The position numbers were made by a program, and so were the translations under genes. A stretch of 64,000 nt of DNA from Siniperca chuatsi (taxonomy: Eukaryota; Chordata; Actinopteri; Centrarchiformes; Sinipercidae): the NCBI RefSeq assembly GCF_020085105.1, contig NC_058043.1, positions 6,205,667-6,269,666 on the forward strand, written 5' to 3'. A model generated the notes under the pieces. That model searched no databases, was not told the DNA's origin, and saw only the letters and a program-made list of their open reading frames with translations. Shown one piece after another: positions 50,437 through 64,000 of this stretch. Position 1 is the stretch's first letter. Every line of letters begins with the position of its first letter.

Positions 50437-50961
50437 TAACAATAAGAGAAATAAAGAAGATTGGCAGCCTTGAGGTCACGGTCACATTAAGTTTCTTTCC
50501 CTGCACTCCGAAAAAGGGCGCGATGTCACGTTTCTAATGCGGGTAATAAATAAGTGTGATAAATCTGAGTGATCACAAACTATAAACGGTGTGTAACAGC
50601 GACCCTACGGTTTGTAGTCTGGTAGTGTGATAATGTACTAAAAACGGTGAAGAAACAAGCTAGAATAATAACTTCTACAAGCTGAGCACATCTAAACTCT
50701 GAATTTATCTCCTTGTTCGGGCTTCAGGAGAAGAGAATGGGAGGCAGAGTGAATATTTTTATACATGTTAACCATATATTTATCCTTTCATTATGTTCAT
50801 GTCGATAAAGTAAATTAGAATTTGAAAAAAAGAACATATCAACATGTGTGCCTTTATTTTGAAGGCTGTGTGAGCGGAAGTATTGTCTTCCGGTTTGCAG
50901 TGTTGCAGGTGCTGCTGCCACCGTGTACCGAGCTGACAGCAGCCGCGATGACATGGAGAGC

Positions 50962-50992
<31 letters not shown>
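50962..50992. repeat. (CA)n in arf4 promoter
   Basis: About 15 CA units ending about 12 bp upstream of the TATA box. Confidence 0.97.
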
Positions 50993-50995
<3 letters not shown>

Positions 50996-51003
50996 CGCTG
51001 CTC

Positions 51004-51010
51004 TATAAAA
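51004..51010 (+). promoter_or_regulatory. TATA box of arf4-like gene
   Basis: A consensus TATAAAA 75 bp before the ATG, consistent with a start near 51035 and a 5' UTR of about 50 nt. Confidence 0.6.
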
Positions 51011-51084
51011 CCACAGACACAAACACAGACGGAGACACACAGCGAGCTGTTTAGTGCTTACTACAGGAGCTTTCTACAGGAACC

Positions 51085-54278
<3,194 letters not shown>

Positions 54279-55185
54279 ACGCTGCCGTGACGCTCTGGTG
54301 TTCTGCTTTATTTTGTTTCCTGCTGATCTTCGAACACGTCTGGCAGTCTGCTATGAACTGAGATGATCCGGTGAATCCAGGAGAAGCGTGAAGGATCCCT
54401 CGTAGCTTCGACTTGTTAAAAACACCTCGATCACAAAGACATTTTACTGCTGCGTTCACAGCACACATAAGATCCTGTGTATCCCAGCTTGCTTCTGGAA
54501 AACACTAAGATCAATTTGAATTTTATCACCTCAAACTGCTGTTACACTGCAGTGAATGCCACGAAAAGTGACAAATATCTGTGCCTATATATTATATATG
54601 CAAGTATTCCTACATGTGTTTTTATTGTTTCTTCATATTTATGGTAAAACCAGTGTGTCTCAGTGTGTATTGAAAAGTCGACGAATGTCAAATCAGACAA
54701 ACATCACGCTAATTCATTGATTATGATTCATAAAATGACACTGCAGCACGTAAGTCAAATGTTTCATTGCTAAAATCAAAGTGGCCAAAAATCAGACGTA
54801 TATATATTATTTTGTGTAACCGGTGGTCCTGCAAATTTTTTTGGGCCCCCATATTGGGAACCACTGTTTCTCACTGATTCTCTTCATCTTTTCATCTGTT
54901 TACAAATTATTGTACCGCAGACGTTAATCATCAGTGATTTTACACTTGAAATAAACTTATATTCGTATGTACTTTTACAAGGCAACTATATGTTTCTAGT
55001 TAATGTCTTGCTGGTTTGTTGCATAAATTTGTACTTTGTTCATTTTTTGTGTTGCTATTTGGATAATCAGTTTAGGTATTTCTGTAACATTATGGCCTAT
55101 TCTTTTTTTCCACATGTATAAGATAAGTCTTAATGAAAATGTATATTTTTATATTTGTAATTAATTTTGTTCATATTTATTTTAT

Positions 55186-55191
55186 AATAAA
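55186..55191 (+). terminator. arf4: arf4 polyadenylation signal
   Basis: AATAAA followed after about 17 nt by a GTGCGTTTGTTTT-type GT-rich element. It gives a 3' UTR of about 0.9 kb. An earlier AATAAA near 54949 is an alternative. Confidence 0.6.
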
Positions 55192-55439
55192 GTTATGGTG
55201 GCCATTTGTGCGTTTGTTTTATTTTAAATACAGACAGACCTGTACCAATTCTTAGTAGCTATAATTCATATTACCAGTGACTCCCAACACCAGGAGGTAC
55301 TTAGCTTAGCTTGGTGATACATGGAGAAAATGTGAAGTAGCTAAACTAATTTGAAAAAATTGAATTTGAACAATTTGAATAACAAGTACATCCTCATATT
55401 GAGTCCACTGGAAGTTCAGAGTTTGCATAAACTAGTTAA

Positions 55440-55880
55440 GCGAGTAGAGAAACAGATGGCTAAAAGTAATGGAATAAACAGTTAGCATTATTTTAGCTAT
55501 TTCAACTGATTATTACTTCAAGCTAACTATTTCAATGGCTTATCCATCACTTTAAGCTTCACTTTTAAACTGTTACTTTTAGCTTTATCACCATTTATCT
55601 ATTATTTTCAGCAATCCATTACTTTTAGCTATCTCTTTTAAATATTTAGCACTTTTAGCTATTTCACCAAAATACTTTTAGCTATCTGAATTATCTGTTA
55701 CTTCAAGCTAACAATGTTTATCTGTTACTTTTAGCAGAATATTTCATCCATTTATCCATTGCTTGGCTTTTTCACAATTTATCCTTTTCAGATATTTCAC
55801 CATTTACTTTAAGCTAACTATTTAAAACTGTTTATCCATTATATTTAGCTATCTATTACTTTAAGCTATGCATAAATTGT
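55440..55880. repeat. Degenerate array between convergent arf4 and appl1 3' ends
   Basis: Repeated imperfect units of TTACTTTTAGCTATTTCA and CCATTTATCCATTACTTTAA character cover about 440 bp of the short convergent intergenic gap. Confidence 0.7.
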
Positions 55881-55956
55881 TAAAATAGATAGTTCAAAGT
55901 GATGGATAAAGTGAAGCTGAAAACAGCAGACTGACTCGGGCGGGTGGAGTTAGTGC

Positions 55957-55962
55957 TTTATT
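55957..55962 (-). terminator. appl1: Candidate appl1 polyadenylation signal
   Basis: AATAAA on the minus strand, about 2.9 kb past the stop. It is the last hexamer before the degenerate array. Closer hexamers could be used instead. Confidence 0.4.
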
Positions 55963-56146
55963 TATCACTGAAAAGCCTTTTTATTATTCATGACACTGAA
56001 ACAATTGAACAACTGAAACATATTTACAGTTCAACATCATTGATCGTGTTGTGTTTTCCTGCGTCAGTAAAGTGCAGCTCCATCAAACACGAGTCCTTCA
56101 CCTGGTTACAGCAAGAAAACATCCTCCCCAAAAAACAGAAAAATAA

Positions 56147-56177
<31 letters not shown>

Positions 56178-56187
56178 GTCATCATCA
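56147..56187. repeat. (ATC)n microsatellite
   Basis: About 13 ATC units with one GTC variant. Confidence 0.97.
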
Positions 56188-57968
56188 GTAACTGTTGATT
56201 TAGGCTTTTAGAAACGTCTTCACCGTGTTAACTTCCCCACAGCAGACTGAAGAGGTTTGTCTGTTGTCAGAAGGCTGTGACCTCTGACCTTTAACATTCC
56301 TACATGTAATGTCTATGATGTTGGAACTGAAGCGTATTCAGTTGTTTTTCTACAGATAATCACTGTGAATCACTCTGGATAAAGGCAGATTAATGAATAA
56401 AACCAGTGAAGAACATAAAAGGCCCCAAACAATGATCCAGATAAACACCTGTGAAAGCACAGATCAATATTGCGATGTCAGGAGAAACACTCAGCTGATT
56501 ATTTGGCAGAGATGTCGGACTGTCCGTTTTTATGAAGCAAGGTCCTTACTAAGGTTTTCGCGATACCAGAATTTAAAATTTCGATACAGTACTAGTATTA
56601 AAAAAAACGATACTCGATACCTCTTTCGATACCACGGCAAAAAGACAACCGTAGTCCTTACATACATCAAGATGTTACATTTCTTCAAAGTTTACTGAAT
56701 GAATAAAATGTACCAAGACAAAAGTTGAGCCCCACATTTTTTCTTTGAGTTTTCAAAATGGAGAACTCAACAAATACTGCAAAAGTGAGAAGATCGTTTG
56801 ATCAGATTTGTGCTCGTGTTGTTTCACAATCCAAATCTGAACCGTTGGTCAGAGGTGAACGGTATATGATTCTCATTAATGAGCACTACTTCCATTCAAA
56901 TATTAATTTTGTATGAGGCAGAAGTTGCAGATTTTGGAATAAAAAAAAAATCTTTAAATGAAAAAGGGTTTAAGATTTTCTTTTCTGTAGTTTCACACCT
57001 TCGGGGGTCTCCTGTGGCAGCCATGTTGGTCCGCTCCTGATAACATGCTAATGCGCATTGCAAGCAAAAGGCATGAAATGCTGGGATGCTGGACAAAGCA
57101 TTGCTAATGATATTTTATGTTGTATTACAATTACCTCGACAAACACAGAAAGTTAATATTGGCATTGGAAGTCGTTGAAGGTTTTTCTTATAGATCAGGA
57201 GGAGGTCGGGGCCAAAATATTTTCACCGTGGATAAAGTAGAATTGACCTTTGACCCCAGAGAAGCAGAATTTGACCCTGGCTGACCTGACGAGTTTCAGA
57301 GTGTTTCATTCATAACTACTATGATTTTAGTAGTCAATATTTTAAAATAGCAGATAGTTTAGTCTTCAATAACGTTTTTACATAAAATACTCAGGGAGCA
57401 CTGACTTAATGATTTACAGTTCAATAAGTCTAACGTGTGGTAAAAACTAAAGTTACGTAACTTTAGTTTCAACAGCATTTTAATGACTATATTTCACTGT
57501 GAAGCAGATCATAACTACATGTTGAAACTACATGTTATTACTCATCTGTCAGGAGCTTGAAGTGGTGAGACGTTGTTATAGCGCAGGAAAAACACGAGGA
57601 TAGGGATGAGGTCGGGGTGGATGGACGGGTCAACAAAGCGAGTGACATGGAGCGTCTTTTCAACCAAATTCAGCCCAATTTTAACTCAAGACGTCTAGAA
57701 TATCGTTTGACCTGCAAATCACCAAATCCAAGTTGACCAGCTGATGTTGTAGACCTCTGAATATGTTTCTCTTCACCTTCCAAGCAGCCGCTGGCTTCAG
57801 TTCATCTTAGTAAACTATGAAAATCAGCTCGCTGGGACTTGGGACTTGCTTGAGTTTGATAATCCACCATAAACAGGGATGTGGCTGTTGTTGTGATGTA
57901 GCAACGCAAGACTTTTCCCATCGGTCTGGACTTACGGCTGCTTTGAAAGTAGTCATAATGACTGTGAT

Positions 57969-58215
57969 GTAGGGCTGCAACTAACAATTATTTTTATTAT
58001 CGATTAATCTGCTGATAATTTTTTTGATTGATCGATCGGTCTATACAACATCCGAAAACAAAAAATACCAACCACAAATTCTCACATTTGAGAAACTGGA
58101 AACATTAAATCTTTGACATTCTTTGCTTGAAAAATGACTTATAATGATTAATCAAGTGTTAATTTTTCTGTTGATCGACTAATCGATTCATGGACTAATC
58201 GCTGAAGCTCTACTG
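57969..58215 (-). mobile_element. AGGGCTGCAACTAAC-type MITE, reverse copy
   Basis: Starts GTAGGGCTGCAACTAACAAT and ends GACTAATCGATTCATGGACT, with ATCGATTAATCTGC inside. Inverse of the 59353-59655 family. Confidence 0.65.
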
Positions 58216-58832
58216 TGATGATGACTCAGCAAGTTTCACGACTTTGCAAGTTGATTTTCATTCTGCTGTAAAATAAATGACATATGAATGAAAAGCAGCG
58301 ACTGCCTGGAAGTAAGGAAAGAATAAAAAAAATATCCTGCAGGACGTTTTAACAGCCGACACTGACACCGTCCAAATCTGACGTCCGTGTTTTCTCCCGC
58401 ATCTCCTTCAGATCCTGGTTTATTATTCCGCACATGTTGTTTTGCTTTAAATCCTCTGTCCTTGCTGTTAGCTCTTTTTCTAATAAAATAAACATAAAAA
58501 AACAGAAACGTACAGGTTAATCTATATTTGTGGAGCCGGTATAAAAAGCAGCGTTTTTACACACAGAATAAAACACAAGTCCGCGACGAGGTGTTTCCAC
58601 GCCACCTTCTCTTATAGCGAGGGTGTGTTTAGTTTATCCTCCGTTTTCAGAGTGACAGGCTCCACCACAAACTTCAAACAGAGTTCAGCAGAGAGGGAGC
58701 ACATGTTTTTCAGTCCCAGGCATCCCAGGCGGGCGGGTGTTGTTCCCCTCCTCTGATTCCTGAGCTGTTGCATTGACAGTACCAGACTGGGACTTGCCTG
58801 GGTGGTAAAACATGCAACCTCCGTCAGCTTTG

Positions 58833-61800
58833 TTAGGCTTCAGACTCGCCCTTCTTCTTCCCCTCCTCCCCGGCATCGCTGTCCTCTGACTGGCTGTTGC
58901 TGAGCACTAAGAATTGTCCGTCAGAGGCAGGCGGGTTAGCGGGGCGACTCGAGGCGGCGATCAAACGGCTCTGCTCCTCCAGATCCTGGAGGCAAAACGA
59001 GGAAAAAGACATCACTCAAGTTAATATCAGTACAGTCGGTTCTAAAAATAAAGGGACACATTACGTTGCTCTGTGTGTGTAGTAGATAACTGTATCTACC
59101 ATCATCCTGCAGCTCCACATTTACCATTATGGTGTTTGGTCTCTGAAAGTCTCTTATTAGCTTCAAACATAGATACTGCACTTGTTTTTCAGAATAAAAC
59201 AGGGCCATTTGAAAATAAAGAAATATTAGATTTTTATTAGAATTTTAAAAGGTTTCAAAGATAGAAACAGTAATCCAAATAATTCAGTGAAATCTGAGAG
59301 GTTTTTGGGTACAGGTGAAACCTGACTCAAGATACATCAACAAATGAGTGATTGATCTAGAGCTGCAACGATTAGTCGATCGACAGAAAATTAATTGGCA
59401 GCTATTTTGATAAACGATCATTAAAGTAATTTTTTTTTTTATGGGGATTTGTTTTTTGTTTTTTGTCCTATGTGATAGTTAATGGAATATCTTTGGGTTT
59501 TGGACAAAACAAGTCATTTGACGACGTCATGTTGGGTTTTCAGGAAATTGTGATTAGCATTTTTTATTTATATTTTATTGACCAAACAATTAATCGAGAA
59601 AGAAATCTGCAGATTAATTGATAATGAAAACAATCGTTAGTTGCAACCCTAGTTTAATACAGTTAAAAATGATGAGGATTCACCTGCTTCTACGACAGAC
59701 CCTATATCTATCACAATATGTTATTTCTGCCACTACGGGTCCCCCATTAAAAACAATAACAAAAGATGGATGACGTCGTGAAGTAGTGTGGGATCATGGG
59801 AGTTGTTGTCTTCATTGTTACACAACCACCATTGCTGGTAAAAATCTATCTGACGTGACTCAGGCAGAAATCATTGTATTAAAGTTTTACGGGGGGCAGC
59901 TTCGGCGACAGAACAGTGGTGAATAATGGCGCACCATCACGAGTGAGCTATACAAACAATAGTAAATAATAGAGTGGCTGGCTAGCTTCGCCGACTTCCT
60001 TCCTCCCTCATCTGGTGTTTCCACAGAAGTTAGAGCAACTAGAGCGGATGACGCCGTTGACAGGCGACCAAATGAAATGCACCGTTACCTTGAATAAAAT
60101 TACAGATTTCTCTGGGTTTGAACATTGTTGGAAACGTTTGAGATATTGTAAGTACAACTCAACAAAATATATAACATACGGTAGGTTTAGTTGTTTTTAG
60201 ACATTTTAATGCGTAAATGTTACATATGAGAGTACAAGTAAACAACTATGTTTTAGTGTCATGGTTAAAGTGTGGGGTTAAAGGTCACCTTCTCTATCTG
60301 TCTCTGTTTGCTGAGTTCTTCCTGCTGTTTCTCTTTGGCCTTGTCCTGCTCCTTCCTCTTCTCCACTGCCTTACGGTCCTACACAACAAAAACAACAACA
60401 AGGCAACAAAAATAATTAACCCCTGACAACAACACCTGAAGGTACCATTACCATCACCAAAATGTGAGTGAGCTAGCGTTAGCTTCAGTTTAATGAAGTT
60501 TTAAATCAGTCTCACCATCTCAGAGTGGAAGGCTATCTGCTTGGCCAGACCGATGCTGTCACAGATCTGAAACACACGAAGAAGACAAACAGGTCAGACA
60601 GACCAAACAGAGCGTTAGACAGCGAGACTAACAGATAAACACACACACGACCTTCTCTCCATCGTTGTTGGACTCGAAGATGTAGCAGACGGCTCGGTTG
60701 TCACCCTGCCCGCCTGCTGTCTGCAGAACGAAACCAAACAGCCTCTTGTTGTCCTGATGGGACAAACACTGAACCACACTGGAGAGAGGGAACTATAGGA
60801 GGAGAGAGGTGGAGAACAGAGGGGAAGAACATAGAAGAGAAGAGAGGAAAGAAGGATGAAAAAGAAGGAGGAAAGAGATGATAAATCATTAGAAACGTGT
60901 CTGAGATTAAAACTATCTAAGCAGGGAGACAGAGATCATCTTACCCTGAGACGAGTGACTTGTGTCTGAGGATCAATGAGCCTGAAAAGAAAAAAACAAA
61001 CATCGATGTAAAAGGCGTTTTCATGCATAGAAAGAAGTGTTTCCAAAATGAAAAACTGAAAATAATTAGTTATTAATATCCTCTCCATATCAGTGTCATG
61101 GTGAATTCTCATTTAGTAGTTTGTGAGTTGTCTGGAAGGTGCAGAACGCCACGATGTGAACACACAGCACTTCAAATGCAGCCAGAGGCAGATGGTGTGT
61201 GTGTGTGTGTGTGTGTGTGTTTTTTTAACAGTTAATTAGTACAATCATGATAGAAATAAATAATAAAGAAAAAAGAAATGTGTGAGTCTGTGACAGGCAG
61301 GATTAATTAGCTCCAGTAATCTGACTTCTCCCACATAAAACAGGCAGAATAATGAGTTATAACCAGGACTGGCACAATTCATTGACGTAACCGATGTCAT
61401 CGATTACGGAAATAAGTCGATTTGCATATCGTGCGTCAGCACATCGCAATGAAGTATGGCTGCACCCACAGTCTCCCCTCGCTCTACCCCTCCCGTGCGG
61501 TCTACTGACTGTCGCACATGCTCTGCAGAGAGAGAGAGTCTCCTGTTTATGTAGGCCTACTTATGTCATTGTTTTGTAAAAGTTGGAAGTGCACCTGTTG
61601 GTGCCGATGTCATTCGGTGCCACGTTGGTTTAAATTGATTCGATAGGCGACGTCATTAACAACAAGCCTCCTCCACATGCGGCTCACCTGCTTCTGTGAA
61701 AACGGCACACATGTTACATTTGTTTGTTTTTAAGAGAAAATGACTGAATAAAATATTGAAATAATAATAATGAGACAAGTTTTTGATATTTATTTTGGGT

Positions 61801-63645
61801 AAATTAATTGTTATATTAATCAAGTAATGAAAAAATAATCTTTAGAACAAGAGATAAATTAGTAATTAGATTAATCGATAAAAAAAAATCGTTAGGTGCA
61901 GCCCTAATTATAACTGATCCGTCTGGTGTGTGTGGCTATTTTGTAGCAGTCTGATGTGATTTAATGAAGGTAAATGCAGTGAAAAGCTGTGCATAACGGC
62001 ACTGCGCTCTAACACATCTCCAATCAGAGGCTGCAGATTTATCAGCATGTCTGTCCTGCTGCCTTCAGACGGCTGCAGGGATTTAATGAACTGATCGAGA
62101 AACTTTTCATACAGTCTAAAGCAGCTGTGGACGACAGATCCTGTAAGAATCACCTGTTTTAATGTATGTATCAATGCAGGCAGACTTACTGACTGCTTTG
62201 ATCACATTGAAAGTAATTTATTTATGTAAATTTAAACGCATCTACTGGTTGGAGTGGTCTTTAACTTAAATTAGTTTATTTACGTTTTAAATCATCGAGT
62301 AATTGCTGCGCCTGTGCTTCCAAGTATTTAGTTTTCTTTTGTTGACAAAATCATCAGACTGGCAGCAGATTGACGATGAGCCAGAAGTATATTCTCAGCA
62401 TAATGTCTAAGACACATTTTCCACAATGACACACACACACACTCTCTCTCTCTCTCTCTCTGTGTGTTTCATACTTGAGGCAGTCACAGGTGACCAGCAG
62501 GTGTGATTCGGTCATCCTGAAGATGTTGTGGATGGCTCTGGCTGCCAGGATCTGCCTCATGGTCTCAGAGATGACCTCTGCTGACTCAGCAGTCCTCACC
62601 TCCATGGAGCCCAGGAAGCGAACGATGAAGAGCTGATGGAGGATGGAGTCTGGACAACAGACACGGGGGAGAAAATTAGAATTAGAAATTAGAAGGAGGC
62701 ACACTTGATAACTTACTTGGACATTTTCATTAAAGTTCCCCTCCAGACGTTTTAAAGTATGTAAAAATACTCTGCTATGATTAATATTTAAGTAAAACAA
62801 AAAAAAAAGACTCTGAAAAAGGGCTGGAAGCACATCTACTCCTTCTCCCTCATTGAGAAAGTCTGGATCTATGAACACCCCGCCCACCACCGCTGCATGT
62901 TAGGTTGACCGGTGAAAGAGCAGTGCGCATCAAGATGAAGATGTAGACTAGAAGATGTATCAGAATGGTAAGTGTAGTTAGCATCTATTATTTGTTTATG
63001 TTGTTTGTTAGCTTGCAACTGGCAGTGGCTGACACAGCGTTAGTGGTTGTGAAACATACAATAATATCTGCTACGATGTGTGTTCACATTGTTATTATGT
63101 AACGTTAGTAGATAGTGGAAGGAAGCTCCAGGGTTCAGTTTACATCCAAAAACTGCACACTCTGTCATGTTTGCTGTCAAAACTTTCACTACGCTAAGTT
63201 AGCTCAAACTCGGCTCTGTACTGACAAGTCCGCTCTGCGCTGGAGGTTTCAGGTTTCTTTGCTGATGGTGTTCTTTGTTGGTGGTCTTTCGAATTTGTGA
63301 CGTCCCAAATCTAGCTTGCTCTGGATTACGTTTGATTCTCAGATTTTAGGGAAGTGTACAGACATCTCCCCCCTTCAGTAGAGGAATGTGAAAACACCTT
63401 TCTAGCGACAAACTTTGCACAAATACAAGTCAGTAAAGACATTTTAGGGGACATAAACATAAGAAAAACACATTTTTGAGTGGAGGGTCCTTTAAACAAA
63501 AGAGTGACTAAATTGGAACCGGATGCATCACTGTAACAGAAACCATGAAAAAATGGTTTCAATAACATGAGGAAGACAAGAGCAGACGGTACCTTCGCTG
63601 TCTTCTGATGTGCTGTCTCCTGACTCTCCAAATGGATTACTTCTT
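58833..63645 (-). CDS. appl1: APPL1 C-terminal part (PTB domain to stop), partial gene
   Basis: Minus-strand exons 63593-63645, 62475-62649, 60945-60981, 60652-60792, 60516-60566, 60289-60378 and 58833-58985 join in frame to 232 aa plus stop. APPL1 is a BAR-PH-PTB adaptor on Rab5-positive early endosomes that binds AKT, adiponectin receptors and other cargo. Visible here are the pre-PTB linker (SNPFGESGDSTSEDSE) and the PTB domain (SILHQLFIVRFLGSMEV, ETMRQILAARAIHNIFRM, ESHLLVTCDCL, LIDPQTQVTRL, NKRLFGFVLQ, VCYIFESNNDGEK, DSIGLAKQIAFHSEM). A charged coiled coil (KEKQQEELSKQRQIEKDLEE) follows, then the acidic tail ending GKKKGESEA. All splice phases agree. The BAR and PH exons lie beyond the right edge. 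It converges on arf4. Confidence 0.95.
59353..59655 (+). mobile_element. AGGGCTGCAACTAAC-type MITE, forward copy in appl1 intron
   Basis: Starts GAGCTGCAACGATTAGTCGA and ends AACAATCGTTAGTTGCAACC; the ends are imperfect inverses. Confidence 0.7.
61195..61221. repeat. (GT)n microsatellite
   Basis: About 13 GT units followed by poly-T, in an appl1 intron. Confidence 0.95.
61361..61908. mobile_element. hAT-like non-autonomous element in appl1 intron
   Basis: The left part ACTGGCACAATTCATTGACG ... ATCGATTACG and right end ATTAATCGAT ... AATCGTTAGGTGCAGCCCTA have degenerate inverted similarity. It is about 550 bp and non-coding. The GTGCAGCCCTAA terminus is typical of fish hAT-derived elements. 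Confidence 0.55.
62430..62466. repeat. (CA)n-(CT)n tract near appl1 PTB exon donor
   Basis: Starts 8 nt inside the intron on the gene strand. Confidence 0.95.
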
Positions 63646-64000
63646 CTGTGGACACACACAGAAAAACACACAGAAACACACACACACACACACACACACG
63701 CACAGAACATTGAACATTAACCATCAGCTGCTGCATTAGACAGGACTCTCACTCACTCACATCACAGGGATACTTTGATCGACCAGGTGCTGTTGAGAAT
63801 CACAAATTACTTGATTAGTCTTCATCAACAGTTTTCATAGAGTCACTTCCTGTGGTAACAGTAGTTAAACTGTGTTCTCTGGATTATACAGAGTAACGGG
63901 GACTCTCCGTCCCACACCCTATATAATAGACATTGAATAGTTTACTCAATAGAAAGCAGTAAATCGAGATTTCGGACACTTACTAATCATTATTTTGGCG
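63646..64000 (-). other. appl1: appl1 intron upstream of the linker exon
   Basis: Includes (CA)n at 63677-63699. No further APPL1 exon could be matched up to the edge. Confidence 0.6.

Larger units (their letters stand above)
45641..50940. other. Pentraxin-arf4 intergenic region
   Basis: No gene recognised. It contains dispersed repeats: hairpin copy C (46254-46424), a MITE at 47478-47826, a fragment of the GTACTTAAGTAC element (48207-48290), a possible element starting TGGTAACACTTTATTGTACC at 48473, a LINE-like coding remnant (49230-49410), a repeat tail with CTCAAGGGGCTTTACA (about 49630-49740) and the direct repeat 49985-50436. Open frames such as 45771-46124 and 47776-48048 lack any family features. 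Confidence 0.65.
55963..58832 (-). other. appl1: appl1 3' UTR (inferred) with embedded repeats
   Basis: No coding frame is recognised. It contains (ATC)n at 56147-56187, a SINE tail at 56365-56402, a CGATACC-type element at about 56520-56640 and a MITE copy at 57969-58215. Whether all of it is transcribed cannot be told from sequence. Confidence 0.4.

Overview
The window is vertebrate nuclear DNA, almost certainly from a teleost fish. Genes are split into short exons with GT/AG introns. The sequence is AT-rich, full of (CA/TG)n microsatellites, and carries many interspersed elements that I recognise as typical of teleost genomes. Most long open frames outside the exons below are low-complexity or repeat sequence. 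No tRNA, rRNA or CRISPR array was seen.

Layout: (1) 1-4560, 5' end of slmap on the minus strand (first coding exon 2730-2927, promoter near 4.1-4.5 kb). (2) 4561-10080, repeat-rich divergent intergenic region. (3) 10332-29684, complete dennd6a on the plus strand, 19 coding exons, 605 aa. (4) 29685-37690, its 3' UTR of unknown length, then repeat-rich DNA. (5) 37757-45468 on the minus strand, a five-exon gene for a secreted pentraxin-domain protein (382 aa) with a Thr-rich mucin-like block. (6) 45469-50940, intergenic repeats. (7) 51085-54278, a class II ARF GTPase (arf4-like, 179 aa, six exons) on the plus strand. (8) 55957-63645, the 3' part of appl1 on the minus strand (PTB domain to stop, seven exons), running off the right edge.

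The gene set and relative strands (slmap and appl1 on one strand, dennd6a and arf4 on the other) match the human 3p14.3 block as I remember it. The pentraxin gene is not part of that block. The four conserved genes have trafficking or membrane roles: DENND6A is a Rab14 exchange factor, ARF4 a Golgi/endosome coat GTPase, APPL1 a Rab5 effector, and SLMAP a tail-anchored STRIPAK component. They are linked by synteny, not by an operon.

Most interesting items: the pentraxin gene, whose mucin-like minisatellite exon separates an N-terminal pentraxin-like strand from the rest of the domain; the ARF with changed switch II residues; the very frequent placement of TG/CA tracts directly against splice sites; and a long-inverted-repeat transposon, with a small palindromic insertion inside it, in a pentraxin intron.
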